Origin: a bacterium
GTDB taxonomy: Bacteria; Elusimicrobiota; Elusimicrobia; Elusimicrobiales; UBA9959
Assembly: GCA_021847485.1 (NCBI GenBank)
Contig: JAJZRA010000011.1
Span: 1 to 38,680 of the forward strand
Reading direction: 5' to 3'
DNA: 38,680 nt
Shown: positions 1-11,149 of the stretch, piece after piece
Position numbering within the stretch: the first letter of the stretch is position 1
Layout of the letters: each line of letters opens with the position of its first letter
Translations under genes and position numbers: made by a program
The notes under the pieces: model-generated
Told to the model about the DNA's origin: nothing
Seen by the model: only the letters and a program-made list of their open reading frames with translations
Databases searched by the model: none

Positions 1-135
1 GGCGCGCTCCGCCCCGACCACGCGGGAGGCGAGGCGCATGATGGTGGTCAGCAGTTCCGAAATGTCGAGCTTGGAGGAAAGCAGCCGGCTGACCATCACC
101 AGCATCTCGAGGCTTTCCTGCGACTGCGTTATCAT
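1..135 (-). CDS. N-terminus of a signalling protein, GAF-like start (truncated by window edge)
   Basis: Reverse-strand ATG at 135 opens MITQSQESLEMLVMVSRLLSSKLDISELLTTIMRLASRVVGAERA, typical of the start of a GAF domain; continues off the window. Confidence 0.65.
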   Translation of the reverse strand, partial: MITQSQESLEMLVMVSRLLSSKLDISELLTTIMRLASRVVGAERA

Positions 136-147
136 CTTATCCCCGTA

Positions 148-999
148 TCAAAAGAATACCTGCAGCAGTATTTTATAATAATTCTTCCAGGCCGAGCCCT
201 CTTGCTTGTAGAGGTTGTACGCCAGGTCCAGCATGGACTTCTCGTTGAGGCCCAGCTTCAGGCCCAGCATGCCCGAGTGCGCGGCCGGCGCCCGCCTGAA
301 CGCTATTTTACTATATCCCGCGTAGACATGGCTGTCGAAATCGGGCCGCATGTTCCTGGCTATCTGGACGCCGGCGGTCCAGTCCGGCAGGGCGGTGACC
401 TGGCGGAAAGTGCCCAGCGAGGCCAGCTCGGACTGGTCCATGGCCGGGGTCACGAGGGACGCGTTGGAGACGCCGGAGGGCTTGCTGTAGGCGGCGCCGG
501 AGGCCAGGAAGTAGAACTGGCCGTAATAGGACTTCTCGAGCAGCAGCTCGTAGGCGCCCTGCCCGAAGGACTTTCGGTCCCCGCCCAGGACGAAGGCGCG
601 CTGCCTGGCCCAGGCCCCCGAGAGGGTAAGGCGCAGGTAGCTCTCGTCGTCCTCCTCGGTCAGCGAGGTCAGCAGGTAGAGCTTGCCGCCGCCGGCGCCG
701 GAGCGCGTCTCCGGGTTCACGGGGTAGACGAAAGGTTTCAGCGAGAGGGAGAACCTGTCGCCGGAGTACATCAGCGGCAGCCGGAAGGACCAGACCTTGT
801 CCTTGTAGACGGCCGAATCCTTGTAGAAAGCGGTATTGACGCCGGCCACCAGGCGCGGGTGAAGCTTGGTGAAGACGGTCAGCGTGTCCTTCTTGAGGCC
901 GTTGGAGCCCGTGGCGTAGTCGTTCTCGAGCCACCAGGCGGCGGAGGCGCGGGGAGCCAGCAGGGCGCAGAAGAGGGCGGCCGGGAGCAGGCGCTTCAT
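148..999 (-). CDS. Outer-membrane beta-barrel-like secreted protein
   Basis: Start at MKRLLPAALFCALLAPRASA (signal peptide), alternating aromatic/polar strands, C-terminal LLQVFF ending in Phe. Confidence 0.65.
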   Translation of the reverse strand: MKRLLPAALFCALLAPRASAAWWLENDYATGSNGLKKDTLTVFTKLHPRLVAGVNTAFYKDSAVYKDKVWSFRLPLMYSGDRFSLSLKPFVYPVNPETRSGAGGGKLYLLTSLTEEDDESYLRLTLSGAWARQRAFVLGGDRKSFGQGAYELLLEKSYYGQFYFLASGAAYSKPSGVSNASLVTPAMDQSELASLGTFRQVTALPDWTAGVQIARNMRPDFDSHVYAGYSKIAFRRAPAAHSGMLGLKLGLNEKSMLDLAYNLYKQEGSAWKNYYKILLQVFF

Positions 1000-1043
1000 A
1001 TGGGCTATATTATATATTATTGCCCCCGGAATCAACCGGGCGC

Positions 1044-1073
1044 GAAAAAGCCCTCCCGGAGGGGAGGGCTTTC
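1044..1073 (-). terminator. Rho-independent terminator downstream of the 1088-2041 gene
   Basis: aaaaagccctcccggaggggagggcttt; stem with T-tract on the minus strand. Confidence 0.65.
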
Positions 1074-1087
1074 GCGGGTCCGCGGGC

Positions 1088-2041
1088 TTACTTGCCGAGG
1101 AACAGGAAGAAGTACTGCAGGAAGTCGTAGAGGTCGCAGTTGACCAGCGTGACGTCGACCGGGGCCCCGTTCATGCCGCCGGAGAGGCGGCCGGTGACCT
1201 TGTCGTAGGAGAGGTCGACCGGGGCGTTGCGCGCGTAGCCTTTTACGGCTACGGTCCGGGCGGCGGCGTCGCCTTCGTTCATGGCGAACTCAAGGCGGAG
1301 CGGGGCGTTGTTGGAGTAGCCCTCGAGCAGGCCGCTGTTCCAGTTGACGGTGTACCCTACCGGGGAGTGGTTGGCGCCGCCGTAGACGGCGACCTCCTCG
1401 GTGCTCCAGGCGAACTTGAGGTCCACGGGGGAGAGATTGGCGCCGCCTGAGATGGTCTTCTCGTCGTGGTTTATCTTCACGTCCACCGGGGAGCCGTTCA
1501 TGCCGCCGGTTATGGTCCAGGCGATCTTGTCCAGCGTGATGTCGGCCGGGGAGCCGTTCAGGCCGCCCCTTACGGTGCCGATCCGCGCCGCGTAGGAGGA
1601 CCTGGAGCGGTTCAGGCCGAAGAGCTGGTCGAAGACCCGCTGCCCGACCTTCACCTGGGAGATATAGTAGTAGCGGGCGAGGCCCACCGCGTAATCCGCG
1701 GCGTTAAGGCCGGTCACGTCCACGAGGACCATGTAGCCGCCGAGGTTGTCCTGGTAGGGAGCGGCCTTGAAGCCGGCGTCGTTGAGCTCCTTGACCGCCT
1801 TGTCGATGTCCTGGCCGTGCTCGACCAGGCCGATCAGGGTGTCGTTCATGTCGGGCTGGGCCTCGTTGACGGCTATCTTGCGCAGCGTCATCCACTGGTT
1901 GGACTTGGGCGCGGCGGGGGACGGTACGGAGACCTCGGGAAGGGCGAGGCCTGCGCCGCTGATGGCACGGTTCTCGGCGGCGTTGAGCGCGCCGGTGAAG
2001 GAAATAACGGCTGCGGTGAGGATATAAGGCAGTTTGTTCAT
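1088..2041 (-). CDS. Secreted repeat protein with GG(M/A)NxSPVD repeats, unknown function
   Basis: Signal peptide MNKLPYILTAAVISFTGALNA; SD ggaggt; C-terminal half contains about seven copies of GG[MALS]Nx[SA]P[VA]Dhxh. Confidence 0.75.
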   Translation of the reverse strand: MNKLPYILTAAVISFTGALNAAENRAISGAGLALPEVSVPSPAAPKSNQWMTLRKIAVNEAQPDMNDTLIGLVEHGQDIDKAVKELNDAGFKAAPYQDNLGGYMVLVDVTGLNAADYAVGLARYYYISQVKVGQRVFDQLFGLNRSRSSYAARIGTVRGGLNGSPADITLDKIAWTITGGMNGSPVDVKINHDEKTISGGANLSPVDLKFAWSTEEVAVYGGANHSPVGYTVNWNSGLLEGYSNNAPLRLEFAMNEGDAAARTVAVKGYARNAPVDLSYDKVTGRLSGGMNGAPVDVTLVNCDLYDFLQYFFLFLGK

Positions 2042-2182
2042 TCGGGACCTCCGTCCTTAAGTGACTATATTGTGCCAGAATTCGGAAAGGCCCACAACGG
2101 ACCGAGGACCCGCGAGGCGGCCGTATTAGGGCCCACCCCGCCTGGGCCTTTAGGGCTGGGCCTTGCCAAAAAACGCGGACCC

Positions 2183-2210
2183 TTGACAGGTCAAAGCCGT
2201 CTGCTATAAT
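2183..2210 (+). promoter_or_regulatory. Consensus sigma70-type promoter TTGACA-N16-TATAAT for the C11 peptidase gene
   Basis: TTGACA at 2183-2188, TATAAT at 2205-2210, followed by ggagg and ATG at 2238. Confidence 0.8.
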
Positions 2211-2237
2211 ATTGGCGTCCGAACGCACGGAGGAACC

Positions 2238-3617
2238 ATGATCAAGATACTGCTCTCCCTGGCCGTCCTGCTGGCGCCTTACGCGGCGCAGGCCGGGGAT
2301 ACCCTCAAGCTGAATTTCGCCGGCGACACCTACGCCGCCGGCGCGCCGGCGGCGCCCGCGCCTTCGGCCGACAAGGCCGCCCTGCCGTCCGTCAAGGCCG
2401 GCAAGAAGAAGTGGACGGTGATGGTCTTCGTCAACGCCAAGAACAACCTCGAAGGCGCCGGCCTCCTCAACCTGAACATGATGGAGATGGTCGGTTCCGG
2501 CAAGGACGTCAACATCGTCGCCGAGCTCGGCCGCATGAACGGGCAGGAGGGCGACACCGCCGACGACGGCAACTGGACCGGCTCGCGCCGCATCTACGTC
2601 AAGAAGGACGCCGACATGGAGAAGATCTCCTCGCCGGTGGTCATGACCACGCCCAAGGTGGACATGGGCGACTACAAGCGCGCCGTGGACTTCGTGCTGT
2701 GGGCCAAGAAGAAGTACCCGGCCGAGAAGTACATGCTGATCCTGTGGGACCACGGCTCCGGCTGGATGGACCCCCGCAAGCAGGAGGCCTCCTCCGAGAA
2801 GGGCATCTCCTTCGACGACGAGACCGGCAACTATATCCGCACCCGCGAGATCGGCGAGATCGTCAAGCAGGCCGGCGGCGTGGACGTGCTGGCCTTCGAC
2901 GCCTGCCTGATGGAGATGGGCGAGGTGCTCGGCGAGGTGAAGGGCAGCGTCAAGGTGATGGTCGGCTCCGAGGAGACCATCCCCGGCGTCGGCAACCCGT
3001 ACCACCTCTTCCTGGGCGCGCTCTCGCGCGAGCCCGGCATGAGCGCCGAGAAACTCGGCGGCGTCATGGTGGAGGCCTATAAGGCCTTCTACACCGATAC
3101 CATCAAGAAAGGCGCGCAGCTGTCCGCCGTGCGCGTGGCCAAGGCCGGCGAGTTCGAGGCCCGGGTCAAGGCCTTCGCCGAGGCGGCCCGCGCCGCCAAC
3201 GACACGGCCGCCCTGAAGGCCGCCCGCGCCGGCGTGATGCGCTTCGACATGATAGGCGCCGGCAGCGACCCGAAGAAGCAGATCTCCTTCTACGGCGACC
3301 TGTACAACTACGCGCAGCTGCTGGAGGACAACCTGACCGTCGCCGGGCCCGCCGCGGACGACCTGCGGGCCAAGGCCGACGCGCTCAAGGACTTCATCTC
3401 GAAGGACCTCGTGATCGACAACGGCTACTTCGACAAGGACCGCACCGGGCGCTCGTTCTCCGATACGCACGGCATCTCGGTATACCTGCCGCCGGTCATC
3501 GAGAAGATCGACCAGGCCAAGCTGGAGGGGATCTTCGAGGGCAAGTACCAGGACTTCGAGTTCTCCAGGGCCACCGGCTGGCACGACTTCGTGACGTACC
3601 TGTACGGCGTGAAGTAG
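2238..3617 (+). CDS. Clostripain-like (peptidase family C11) secreted cysteine protease
   Basis: Signal peptide; WTVMVFVNAKNNLE, MLILWDHGSGW (catalytic His) and VLAFDACLMEMGEV (catalytic Cys) motifs of C11. Confidence 0.9.
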   Translation: MIKILLSLAVLLAPYAAQAGDTLKLNFAGDTYAAGAPAAPAPSADKAALPSVKAGKKKWTVMVFVNAKNNLEGAGLLNLNMMEMVGSGKDVNIVAELGRMNGQEGDTADDGNWTGSRRIYVKKDADMEKISSPVVMTTPKVDMGDYKRAVDFVLWAKKKYPAEKYMLILWDHGSGWMDPRKQEASSEKGISFDDETGNYIRTREIGEIVKQAGGVDVLAFDACLMEMGEVLGEVKGSVKVMVGSEETIPGVGNPYHLFLGALSREPGMSAEKLGGVMVEAYKAFYTDTIKKGAQLSAVRVAKAGEFEARVKAFAEAARAANDTAALKAARAGVMRFDMIGAGSDPKKQISFYGDLYNYAQLLEDNLTVAGPAADDLRAKADALKDFISKDLVIDNGYFDKDRTGRSFSDTHGISVYLPPVIEKIDQAKLEGIFEGKYQDFEFSRATGWHDFVTYLYGVK

Positions 3618-3626
3618 GCGGGGGCC

Positions 3627-3668
3627 GCCCCCCGCGCGAGAGCCCCCCGGCCGCCCGGGGGGCTTTTT
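3627..3668 (+). terminator. Intrinsic terminator, identical copy 1
   Basis: gccccccgcgcgagagccccccggccgcccggggggcttttt; strong GC stem plus T5. Confidence 0.85.
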
Positions 3669-3728
3669 ACGCCCCGGGCCGCGGCGGCCGTGAAATTTGT
3701 ATACTTTTTCAAGCAGCCAGGGAGGGTT

Positions 3729-4055
3729 ATGCCAGGATACCAGCACCCGTGCCGCTACTGCGGCGAACTTACGCCGGCGGACGCCGGCTTCTGTCCGGCC
3801 TGCGGCAGGGTAAACCCCGCGGGGGACCTCCGCTGCCCGAAGTGCCGCGCGCCCGTGAAGGAAGGCTGGAAGGCCTGCGCCGGCTGCGGTTTAAGGCTGG
3901 AGACCGTCTGCCCGAAGTGCGGCAAGACGGTCTTCTTCGGCGATTACTGCGCCTGCGGCGCCAGGCTCACGGTGGTCTGCAAGGCCTGCGGCGAGGAGCA
4001 GCCCCCGGTCTCCGGGACCTGCCGCAAATGCAAGAAGGAACTCGGAGGGAAATAG
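3729..4055 (+). CDS. Zinc-ribbon protein (multiple CxxC pairs)
   Basis: SD ggaggg before ATG at 3729; CRYCGE...CPACG, CPKC...CAGCG, CPKCG, CKACGE, CRKC. Confidence 0.75.
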   Translation: MPGYQHPCRYCGELTPADAGFCPACGRVNPAGDLRCPKCRAPVKEGWKACAGCGLRLETVCPKCGKTVFFGDYCACGARLTVVCKACGEEQPPVSGTCRKCKKELGGK

Positions 4056-4056
4056 C

Positions 4057-4722
4057 ATGTCCAGCATGATAGGCTTCACCAGCAACTTCGCCGACAACAG
4101 CACCGAGGCCGGTTTCCAGTTCACGTTCTACTGCGACACCTGCCGCGAGGGCTACAAGACCCGCTTCATGGAGTCCGCCACCTACAAGAAGAAAAAGTTC
4201 TTCAAGGGCCTGGGCGATATGATAGGGGTAGTGGCCCAACTCACCGGCCAGACCGGCATAGGCGGCAGCCTGGAGCGCGGCAGCGACGTCATCAGCGAAC
4301 GTTTTAGCGGCATGTCCCCCGAATGGCACAAGGAGCACGAGGCCGCCTTCGAGCAGGCGCAGAACGAGGCCAAGGGGCATTTCAAGCGCTGCCCGAAGTG
4401 CAACAAGTGGGTCTGCGAGACCTGCTGGAACGAGCAGGAAGGCCTCTGCGTGACGGACGCCCCACGTGCCAACGTGGAGATAGCCGCGGCCAGGTCCCAG
4501 AAAATGGTGCAGGACATACAGACCGCGGCGGCCGCCACGCCGGTCTTCGGCGGGAAGATAGAGAGCAAGCAGACCATCTGCGCCAGATGCGGCAAGCCTT
4601 CCGGCGAGGGGAAGTTCTGCAACAACTGCGGCGCCTCGCTGGAGATGCCCAAATGTCCGGCCTGCGGCGCGGCCAGCCAGCAGGGCGCGCGGTTCTGCGG
4701 CGGCTGCGGCGCGAAGCTCTGA
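4057..4722 (+). CDS. Zinc-ribbon domain protein, paired with the preceding gene
   Basis: CDTC, CPKCNKWVCETC and C-terminal CARCGKPSGEGKFCNNCG / CPACGAASQQGARFCGGCG double zinc ribbon. Confidence 0.75.
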   Translation: MSSMIGFTSNFADNSTEAGFQFTFYCDTCREGYKTRFMESATYKKKKFFKGLGDMIGVVAQLTGQTGIGGSLERGSDVISERFSGMSPEWHKEHEAAFEQAQNEAKGHFKRCPKCNKWVCETCWNEQEGLCVTDAPRANVEIAAARSQKMVQDIQTAAAATPVFGGKIESKQTICARCGKPSGEGKFCNNCGASLEMPKCPACGAASQQGARFCGGCGAKL

Positions 4723-4764
4723 GCCCCCCGCGCGAGAGCCCCCCGGCCGCCCGGGGGGCTTTTT
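4723..4764 (+). terminator. Intrinsic terminator, identical copy 2
   Basis: Same 42-nt sequence as 3627-3668. Confidence 0.85.
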
Positions 4765-4801
4765 TGCGCCCTGGAGCGGGCGATATTGTAGAATTTCAGC
4801 T

Positions 4802-5824
4802 ATGAAGCGAGTGCTGCTGGTCAATTTCGCGGAGTGCCCGGAGAACCTGCACTTCGAGCGGGCTTTCGCGCGCGCCGCGGCGCCGCGGCGCGGCCTGGCC
4901 GTGGACGTGCTGCACGACTTCGATTACCACTACGATTTCATCGGCACGCAGGAGCCGCCGCGCGGCCGGCGGACCCGCTACGCCGGGCTGGAGCGCCTCA
5001 AGGCCTCCTTCCGCGGCTGCGACGCCCTCGTCCTGCTGGACTTCCCCAAGCGCGCGCGCTGCGCCGCCGCCTTCCTGTGGCTGCTGCGGCACGCGCCGGC
5101 CGCCCGCAAGTACTACGTCGCCAACCACCTTATCCCGATGCCGGGCCAGAACGTCGCGGCCGACCTGGCGCGCCGCTGGCGGGCGCTTTCCGGGGTGCAG
5201 GCAGGCTGGATGCTGGAGTCCGACGACAGGACGCTCTGGGCCGCCGCCGGCCTGGATGGGCCGCGGCTGCGGACCCGCGGCTACGCGGCGGACTGCGTCT
5301 ACTACGCCCCTTCCGGCGCGCCCGCCGGGGACTACGTCTTCTCGGCCGGGTCCGCCGGCCGCGATTTCCCGGCGCTGGCCAGGGGCGCGGCGCTGGCCGG
5401 CTTCCGGCTGAAGGTGTTTACCGATTCCCGCGCCGGAGCGCTGCCCGCCGGGGCGGAGGCGGCGCCGCTCGCCGGGAACCTGCACAACCTGAAGGCCGCC
5501 GCCGAGGGGGCCGCCGCCGTGGCGATCCCGGTCGCGGACGGCTGCCGCAACGAGGCCGCCGGCAACTCCATCGCCTTCCTCTCGATGGCGCTCGGCCGCC
5601 CGGTGCTGGCCCGGCGCACGCCCTATATGGAGCGCTTCATCGAGGACGGCGTCAACGGCTTCCTCTATTCGAGGCTGTCGCCGGGTTCGCTGGCGCGCGG
5701 CCTGCGCCGCGTGCGCGCGCTCGGCCCCGCCGGGCTCCGGCGCCTCGGCGCCGCCGCGCGCCGCACCGTCCTGCGCAAGGCCAGCCTGGACCGTTTCTGC
5801 TCCGAGTTCGTCCGCCTGCTCTGA
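4802..5824 (+). CDS. Glycosyltransferase (GT4/group-1-like)
   Basis: C-terminal AVAIPVADGCRNEAAGNSIAFLSMALGRPVLARRTPYMERFIEDGVNGFLY typical of the GT-B nucleotide-sugar side. Confidence 0.65.
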   Translation: MKRVLLVNFAECPENLHFERAFARAAAPRRGLAVDVLHDFDYHYDFIGTQEPPRGRRTRYAGLERLKASFRGCDALVLLDFPKRARCAAAFLWLLRHAPAARKYYVANHLIPMPGQNVAADLARRWRALSGVQAGWMLESDDRTLWAAAGLDGPRLRTRGYAADCVYYAPSGAPAGDYVFSAGSAGRDFPALARGAALAGFRLKVFTDSRAGALPAGAEAAPLAGNLHNLKAAAEGAAAVAIPVADGCRNEAAGNSIAFLSMALGRPVLARRTPYMERFIEDGVNGFLYSRLSPGSLARGLRRVRALGPAGLRRLGAAARRTVLRKASLDRFCSEFVRLL

Positions 5825-5907
5825 GGGCCCCGCCGGTCCGTTCGCGGCCGTGCGCCGGGTCTTGATATAATTGTCGTGCGAGTCATCACATATCCAAGGA
5901 GAACGTT

Positions 5908-7962
5908 ATGAACCCTTTGCTGCTCGGTGAGGACCTGCCCAGGTACGACGAGATAAAGCCGGAGCACGTGGCCGAGGCCGTCGAGAAGATGATCTCCGAG
6001 GTGGAGCGGGGCGCCGCCCGCGTGGAGGCCGACCCTGCCCTGCCGGCTTGGGCTTCCGTGATCGAGGAACTCAACACGCTCGAGGACTGGTTCACCAGGG
6101 TCTGGGGCGCCGTTAGCCATCTGAACGTCGTCCGCAACGAGGCGGCCCTGCGCGAGGTCTACCAGGCCGCGCAGCCCAAGGTCGTGGCGTTGGGCCTGAG
6201 GCTGAACCAGTCGGCCGCGCTCTACCGGAAACTGCTCGCCATCAAGGAAGGCCCGCAGTGGGCCGGGCTCGACGCCGGCCAGCGCCGGGCCGTGGACAAC
6301 CGCCTCCTCTCCGCCAGGCTCGCCGGCATCGCGCTGGAGGGGGAGAAGAAGGAGCGCTTCAACAAGATCGAAGAGGAGCTCTCGCAGCTCGCCACCACCT
6401 TCACCAACAACGTCATAGACGCCACCAAGGAGTTCAAGCTGGTCCTCAAGGGCAAGGCCGAAGCGGACGGCCTGCCGCCCTCCGCCCGCGAGATGCTGGC
6501 CCATTCCTACGCCAGGCAGAACCCGCCGGCCAAGCCGGACCCCGAGAACGGCCCGTGGCTGCTGACGCTCGACGCGCCGGTCTACCTGGCCTACATGCAG
6601 TTCGCCAGGGACCGCGCGCTGCGCGAGAAGCTCTACCGCGCCTTCGTCTCGCGCGCCTCTTCCGGAGAGAAGGACAATACCCCGCTGATGGGGAGGATCC
6701 TCGAACTGCGCGCCGAGAAGGCCGCCCTGCTCGGTTACAAGAACTACGCCGAGGTCTCGCTGGCCGCCAAGATGGCCGGCGGCGTCGCCGAGGTGAACGC
6801 CCTGCTGGAGGAGCTGCTGAAGGCGGCCCAGGCGCCGGCCCGCGCGGAGCTCGCGGAGATCACCGCGCTCGCCAACGCCTCCGGCCAGGCCGGCGCGCTG
6901 CAGCACTGGGACGTGGCCTACTGGGCCAAGCGCCTGGAGGAGAAGAAGTTCGGCTACACCGACGAGGAGCTCAAGCCCTATTTCTCGCTCGAGAAGGTGC
7001 TGGCCGGCATGTTCTCGCTGGTGAACCGCCTCTTCGGCGTGACCGTGAAGGCCGCCGACGGAGAGGCCCGGACCTGGCACAAGGATGTCCGCTTCTTCAA
7101 GGTGTCCGACGCCTCGGGCCGGCAGATCGCCGCCTTCTTCCTGGACCCGTATTCCCGCCCGGAGAACAAGCGCGGCGGCGCCTGGATGGACGTCGTCGCG
7201 ATGAAGCGCGTGGCGCCCGGCGTGGACCGCCTGCCGGTGGCCACGCTGGTCTGCAACTTCACCCCGCCGGTGGGGGACAAGCCCTCGCTGATGTCCTTCG
7301 GCGAGGTCACCACGATGTTCCACGAGTTCGGCCACGGCCTGCAGCACATGCTGACGAAGGTGGCCTACCCCGACGTGTCCGGCATCAGCGGCGTCGAGTG
7401 GGACGCGGTGGAACTGCCCAGCCAGTTCATGGAGAACTGGTGCTACCATAAGCAGACGCTGCTCGGCATGGCCAGGCACTATAAGACCGGAGAGACGCTG
7501 CCTGAGGCGACGTTCGAGAAGATAAAGGCCGCGCGCTCGTTCCGGGCCGGCATGATGATGCTGCGGCAGCTGAACTTCGCGATGACCGACCTGGCCCTGC
7601 ACAGCGCGGCCAAGCCGGACATCAAGGCGGTCGAGCGCGAGGTGGCCTCCCGCACCGCGGTGATCCCGCCGCTCGAGGAGGACAGGTTCCTCTGCTCTTT
7701 CACGCACGTCTTCGCCGGCGGTTACGCGGCCGGCTACTACAGCTATAAGTGGGCCGAGGTGCTCAGCGCCGACGCCTTCGAGGCCTTCGAGGAGGCCGGC
7801 CTGGAGGACGCGGAGGCGCTGGCGCAGACCGGCGCCCGGTTCCGCGACACGGTGCTGGCCCTGGGCGGCAGCGTGCACCCGGCCGAGGTCTTCAAGACCT
7901 TCCGCGGCCGCTCCCCCAGCCCCAAGGCCCTCCTGCGCCACAACGGCCTGCTGAAGGTCTAA
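5908..7962 (+). CDS. M3 family oligopeptidase (oligopeptidase A / Dcp-like)
   Basis: TMFHEFGHGLQHML zinc-binding motif; GGYAAGYYSYKWAEVLSADAFEAFEEAG C-terminal signature. Confidence 0.95.
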   Translation: MNPLLLGEDLPRYDEIKPEHVAEAVEKMISEVERGAARVEADPALPAWASVIEELNTLEDWFTRVWGAVSHLNVVRNEAALREVYQAAQPKVVALGLRLNQSAALYRKLLAIKEGPQWAGLDAGQRRAVDNRLLSARLAGIALEGEKKERFNKIEEELSQLATTFTNNVIDATKEFKLVLKGKAEADGLPPSAREMLAHSYARQNPPAKPDPENGPWLLTLDAPVYLAYMQFARDRALREKLYRAFVSRASSGEKDNTPLMGRILELRAEKAALLGYKNYAEVSLAAKMAGGVAEVNALLEELLKAAQAPARAELAEITALANASGQAGALQHWDVAYWAKRLEEKKFGYTDEELKPYFSLEKVLAGMFSLVNRLFGVTVKAADGEARTWHKDVRFFKVSDASGRQIAAFFLDPYSRPENKRGGAWMDVVAMKRVAPGVDRLPVATLVCNFTPPVGDKPSLMSFGEVTTMFHEFGHGLQHMLTKVAYPDVSGISGVEWDAVELPSQFMENWCYHKQTLLGMARHYKTGETLPEATFEKIKAARSFRAGMMMLRQLNFAMTDLALHSAAKPDIKAVEREVASRTAVIPPLEEDRFLCSFTHVFAGGYAAGYYSYKWAEVLSADAFEAFEEAGLEDAEALAQTGARFRDTVLALGGSVHPAEVFKTFRGRSPSPKALLRHNGLLKV

Positions 7963-7968
7963 AAATAG

Positions 7969-8047
7969 AAAATAGGGACAGACACCTATTTCCCGGGCCG
8001 TCTTAGCGGGCGGTTTTAGCGGGAAAACAGGTGTCTGTCCCTATTTT
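7969..8047. repeat. REP/MITE-like palindrome with 19-bp perfect arms
   Basis: aaaatagggacagacacct (7969-7987) and aggtgtctgtccctatttt (8029-8047) are exact reverse complements; stem extends inward via tttcccg/cgggaaaa. Confidence 0.8.
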
Positions 8048-8122
8048 TGGGGATGCGCTTAATTTGTTAAGATTACTTTCGTAGTCCAATCCTGTACTGT
8101 CCGGTCTTGAGGTGCGCAACTG

Positions 8123-9655
<1,533 letters not shown>

Positions 9656-9677
9656 CCTGACCCCACGAGGAGGGAAG

Positions 9678-11135
9678 ATGCTTAAGGATCGGATAGAGCT
9701 GGGCCTGACCTTCGACGACGTGCTGCTGCAGCCGGCGAAGTCCTCGGTGATGCCGAGGGACACCGATATCTCCACGCGGCTGACGCGCTCGATAACGCTG
9801 AACGTGCCGCTGGTCTCGGCGGCCATGGACACCGTCACCGAGGCGGGCCTGGCCATCGCGATGGCCCGCGAGGGCGGCATAGGCATGATCCACAGGGCGA
9901 TGCCGGCGCACCAGCAGGCGCTGGAAGTGGCCAGGGTGAAAAAGCACGAGAGCGGCGTTATCTCCGACCCGCTGACGGTCTCGCCCGACGAGAAGCTCAA
10001 GGACGCGGTCGCGCTGATGGCCAAGCACGGCGTCTCCAGCGTGGCCGTGGTCTCGCGCGGGCGGCTCGTCGGCCTGCTGACCAACCGCGACCTGCGTTTC
10101 CTGAGGGACCTGGATAAGAAAGTCTCCACCGCGATGACGACGAGGCTCGTCACCGCCCGCCCCGGCACCACGCAGGAGCAGGCCGAGCGCCTGCTGCAGC
10201 GGCACCGCATCGAAAAGCTGCCGCTCGTGGGACGCAACGGGGAGCTGAAAGGCCTGATCACCGTGCGCGATATCCTCAATACGAGGCAGTATCCGAACGC
10301 CTGCAAGGACAGGGCCGGCCGGCTGCGCGTCGGCGCCGCGATAGGCGCGGGCCCCGACGCCGTGGAACGCGCGGGCCTGCTGGTGAAGGCCGGCGCCGAC
10401 GTGATCTCGCTGGACTCGGCCCACGGCCATTCCGCCAACGTCCTCGACACGCTGAAGGCCGTCAAGCGCCGCTACGGCTGCGAGGTGATAGCCGGCAACG
10501 TGGCCACCTACGAGGGCGCGCTGGACCTGATCAGGGCCGGCGCCGACGCGATCAAGGTGGGCATAGGCCCGGGCTCGATCTGCACGACGCGCGTGATCAG
10601 CGGCGTGGGCGTGCCGCAGCTCACCGCCGTTAGCGCCGCCGTCAAGGCCGCAGCCCGCAGCCGGACCCCGGTGATAGCCGACGGCGGCATCAAGTTCTCG
10701 GGCGACATCACGAAGGCCCTCGCGGCCGGCGCCGGCGCCGTGATGCTCGGCACGCTGCTCGCCGGCACCGAGGAGGCGCCCGGAGACATCATCCTCTACC
10801 AGGGCCGCAGCTACAAGGCCTACCGCGGCATGGGGTCCGTCGGCGCGATGGAGGCCGGCTCGAAGGACCGCTACGGCCAGTCCGGCGTGGAGAAGGAGAA
10901 GCTCGTGCCCGAGGGTATAGAGGGCCAGGTGCCGTATAAAGGCCCCGTCGCGAACATCGTGCATCAGCTCACCGGCGGCCTGCGCGCGGGCCTCGGCTAC
11001 TGCGGGTGCGCCAGCCTGGAGCAGCTGCGCCGCCGCGCGAAGTTCGTGCGGATCTCCGGCGCGGGGCTCAAGGAAAGCCACGTGCACGACGTGAAGGTCA
11101 CCAAGGAAACGCCGAACTACGCGCTGAACGGCTGA
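9678..11135 (+). CDS. guaB: IMP dehydrogenase
   Basis: [27 protein letters not shown] pair, [30 protein letters not shown]. Confidence 0.97.
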   Translation: MLKDRIELGLTFDDVLLQPAKSSVMPRDTDISTRLTRSITLNVPLVSAAMDTVTEAGLAIAMAREGGIGMIHRAMPAHQQALEVARVKKHESGVISDPLTVSPDEKLKDAVALMAKHGVSSVAVVSRGRLVGLLTNRDLRFLRDLDKKVSTAMTTRLVTARPGTTQEQAERLLQRHRIEKLPLVGRNGELKGLITVRDILNTRQYPNACKDRAGRLRVGAAIGAGPDAVERAGLLVKAGADVISLDSAHGHSANVLDTLKAVKRRYGCEVIAGNVATYEGALDLIRAGADAIKVGIGPGSICTTRVISGVGVPQLTAVSAAVKAAARSRTPVIADGGIKFSGDITKALAAGAGAVMLGTLLAGTEEAPGDIILYQGRSYKAYRGMGSVGAMEAGSKDRYGQSGVEKEKLVPEGIEGQVPYKGPVANIVHQLTGGLRAGLGYCGCASLEQLRRRAKFVRISGAGLKESHVHDVKVTKETPNYALNG

Positions 11136-11149
11136 GCGGAGAAAAGACG

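Noticed and set aside
1401-1595. CRISPR-like periodicity in the 1.2-1.6 kb region (gccgcc...gtcgaccggggcgccgttcat repeats)
   Set aside because: The periodicity is explained by the GGMNGSPVD protein repeats in a signal-peptide-bearing ORF; no spacers or cas genes.
2041-2085. TGGCAC on the minus strand upstream of the repeat-protein gene as a sigma54 promoter
   Set aside because: The -24 element is present but the -12 position reads AGTCA rather than TTGCA/T, so GG-N10-GC fails.
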